In this document: one piece after another, positions 6,296 through 7,357 of the stretch | Numbering within the stretch: the first letter of the stretch is position 1 | Layout: every line of letters starts with the position of its first letter | Assembly: GCA_012797575.1 (NCBI GenBank) | Contig: JAAZOW010000332.1 | Coordinates: 1 to 7,357 of the forward strand | From: Methanomicrobiales archaeon | GTDB taxonomy: Archaea > Halobacteriota > Methanomicrobia > Methanomicrobiales > Methanoculleaceae | DNA: 7,357 nt | Reading direction: 5' to 3' | Position numbers and translations under genes: made by a program | Notes under the pieces: model-generated | The model's input: only the letters and a program-made list of their open reading frames with translations | Databases searched by the model: none | Told to the model about the DNA's origin: nothing

Positions 6296-7171
6296 CTACA
6301 GGCCACCATCACTCTCCCTCATATCCCAGACCATCATTCCCGTTGTGGCTACCGTCTTTGAGTGATACTTCCCGTCCTTTGCACGCGCACGGAAGTACTC
6401 CTCCATACGGCCCTTCATCGCCTCATCGATGTCCTTTGCTACACTGAAGAAGCCCGATACCATATCCACCATATCGCCGACGGACTCTTCGGCTCTCCAC
6501 ACTTCCTGAACGATCCTGATTGCCGGCCGGTACCCCTTCAGGTAGAGATCCAGAACGGGAAAGGGAAAACCATACGAGCGTCCCCTGAATTCATCGTCGA
6601 AGAGGAGACGGTGAAGTTCATAGTAGGCTGGATCCCATTCCCGATTCACCCAACCGCTGTAGTAACATACCCCTTTTGCTGCCTCAAGCATGAGGTTGAA
6701 CGTGCCGGGACACCTGACTGCGGGCGTCATGGAGGCGATCACAAGATCAAACCGCTCCCGGAACCCCTCCGCATCGAGGTCGATCTCATCCCACGAGACA
6801 AGGAGGGTCCGGGCGAGGGAGACGCCCTCCCGGGCTGCACGATCCTCGAGTCTCTTCAGCATCTCTGCAGAGAAATCAATGGCCGTCACATTGGCTCCCC
6901 TCCGGGCGAGGGGGATGGAAAGGGAACCTGTTCCCGCACCGATATCGAGCACCTCAGCGCCCATGAAGTCGAGGCCGGTGGCCTCGATCAGGTCAAGAAC
7001 CATCTTTTGTCGCCGCTCCGCCCGCTCGGCAGGGGTGTTCTCTTTATACCGGCCCGCCATCCTGTCCCAGAACACGGGCTGCATCGGACCCCTGTTCTTC
7101 CCTGAACACGTCGACTGCTCCCAGAACTCCGTCCAATACCTGCTGCTCTCATCCAATGTAGCATCGACCAT
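6296..7171 (-). CDS. Class I SAM-dependent methyltransferase, substrate unknown
   Basis: This 291-residue protein has the Rossmann-type SAM site: motif I VLDIGAGTGSLSIPLA (74-89), strand 2 ending in VTAID with D99 to hold the ribose, and FDLVIASMTPAV (141-152) in the motif IV position. The N-terminus (RYWTEFWEQ, then FWDRMAGRY near 34-42) and a long C-terminal region rich in Tyr, Trp and Arg (170-290, such as CYYSGWVNREW) probably form the substrate cap. No membrane segment or metal-binding cluster is seen. It is the first gene of a probable operon with the ABC exporter, suggesting a small-molecule substrate linked to export; that is inference. ATG 7171 was chosen because GTGAT lies just upstream; the GTG at 7180 overlaps that site. 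I do not recognise a specific subfamily and give no symbol. Confidence 0.85.
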   Translation of the reverse strand: MVDATLDESSRYWTEFWEQSTCSGKNRGPMQPVFWDRMAGRYKENTPAERAERRQKMVLDLIEATGLDFMGAEVLDIGAGTGSLSIPLARRGANVTAIDFSAEMLKRLEDRAAREGVSLARTLLVSWDEIDLDAEGFRERFDLVIASMTPAVRCPGTFNLMLEAAKGVCYYSGWVNREWDPAYYELHRLLFDDEFRGRSYGFPFPVLDLYLKGYRPAIRIVQEVWRAEESVGDMVDMVSGFFSVAKDIDEAMKGRMEEYFRARAKDGKYHSKTVATTGMMVWDMRESDGGL

Positions 7172-7175
7172 TATT

Positions 7176-7180
7176 ATCAC
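7176..7180 (-). promoter_or_regulatory. Ribosome site of the methyltransferase gene
   Basis: GTGAT on the minus strand is complementary to AUCAC of the archaeal 16S 3' tail and lies 4 nt before ATG 7171. It favours that ATG over the GTG (7180) which forms part of the site itself. Confidence 0.5.
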
Positions 7181-7203
7181 ATATTCTTGTGAATGTAATA
7201 CGG

Positions 7204-7215
7204 AATAAACTTATT
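7204..7215 (-). promoter_or_regulatory. Probable TATA region of the methyltransferase-exporter operon
   Basis: On the minus strand AATAAGTTTATT lies 33-44 nt before ATG 7171, which would give a leader of roughly 10-15 nt carrying the GTGAT ribosome site. The segment is itself a perfect inverted repeat (AATAA, AC, TTATT on the plus strand), and another small one (AAAC, ATA, GTTT, 7217-7227) lies just upstream. These may be operator half-sites or simply AT-rich sequence. Confidence 0.4.
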
Positions 7216-7357
7216 GAAACATAGTTTGTAACTAAGCCGGCCGAATGCTCAAATCACCTCTCGCGGCAGGAGGCCCCGGGCAGCATGCTTGCCTATGTGC
7301 AAGTGCCCCATGAACGATACATATTCGCCGCTATCGGGGCAGGATCGCGCCTGAAAA

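Larger units (their letters stand above)
7172..7357. other. Operon upstream region and unassigned window edge
   Basis: Positions 7172-7240 are AT-rich and hold the methyltransferase promoter. Positions 7249-7357 are GC-richer. A minus-strand frame is open from the right edge to a TGA at 7251-7249 (35 codons), which might be the tail of another gene, but an open stretch this short is expected by chance and its translation is not recognisable. A small inverted repeat CTTGC/GCAAG (7288-7303) has no clear role. Confidence 0.4.

Noticed and set aside
6362..7105. Plus-strand open frame of 247 codons
   Set aside because: Antisense shadow of the methyltransferase, which carries an intact SAM-binding motif.
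7249..7357. Minus-strand open tail from the right edge ending at TGA 7251
   Set aside because: Only 35 sense codons, no recognisable sequence; chance openness is likely. Sequence beyond the window would decide.

Overview
The window most likely comes from a euryarchaeal methanogen of moderately high GC, of the Methanoculleus / Methanomicrobiales type. The basis is archaeal promoter architecture (AT-rich TATA-like boxes placed for leaderless or short-leader transcripts), ribosome sites matching the archaeal 16S tail (GGAGGTG, AGGAG, GTGAT), a multi-PAS sensor kinase of a style common in methanogens, and a DrrAB-like exporter. The taxon is inferred from style; no diagnostic marker gene is present.

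Layout, left to right. (1) Positions 1-1413, minus: the N-terminal 471 residues of a sensor histidine kinase with a coiled coil, three PAS domains and the start of the phospho-acceptor H box. The gene runs off the left edge. (2) Positions 1414-1705: a divergent intergenic region with a TATA box, a tandem GATACCCC repeat, a distant 10-bp inverted repeat and a near-perfect palindrome over the kinase start. (3) Positions 1706-2608, plus: a 300-residue Gfo/Idh/MocA-family NAD(P)-dependent oxidoreductase, resembling nucleotide-sugar 3-dehydrogenases. (4) Positions 2600-4189, minus: an exported, membrane-anchored beta-propeller protein with a proline/threonine repeat stalk, one membrane helix and a cytoplasmic C-terminal domain. 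Its 3' end overlaps the oxidoreductase gene by 9 bp, tail to tail. (5) Positions 4190-4418: noncoding, with the propeller gene's promoter and a hairpin. (6) Positions 4419-7171, minus: a probable three-gene operon, reading class I SAM methyltransferase, then DrrA-like ABC ATPase, then ABC-2 permease. The last two overlap by ATGA. (7) Positions 7172-7357: the operon's AT-rich promoter region and an unassigned edge.

The ATPase and permease together should form an export pump, and the methyltransferase upstream may modify its cargo or act on a related metabolite. The kinase, oxidoreductase and propeller genes look like independent transcription units. I see no RNA genes, insertion sequences, CRISPR or phage genes. 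Nothing here clearly amounts to a new system. The most notable items are the architecture of the propeller protein, the palindrome on the kinase start, the cysteine cluster in the third PAS domain and the methyltransferase-exporter linkage.
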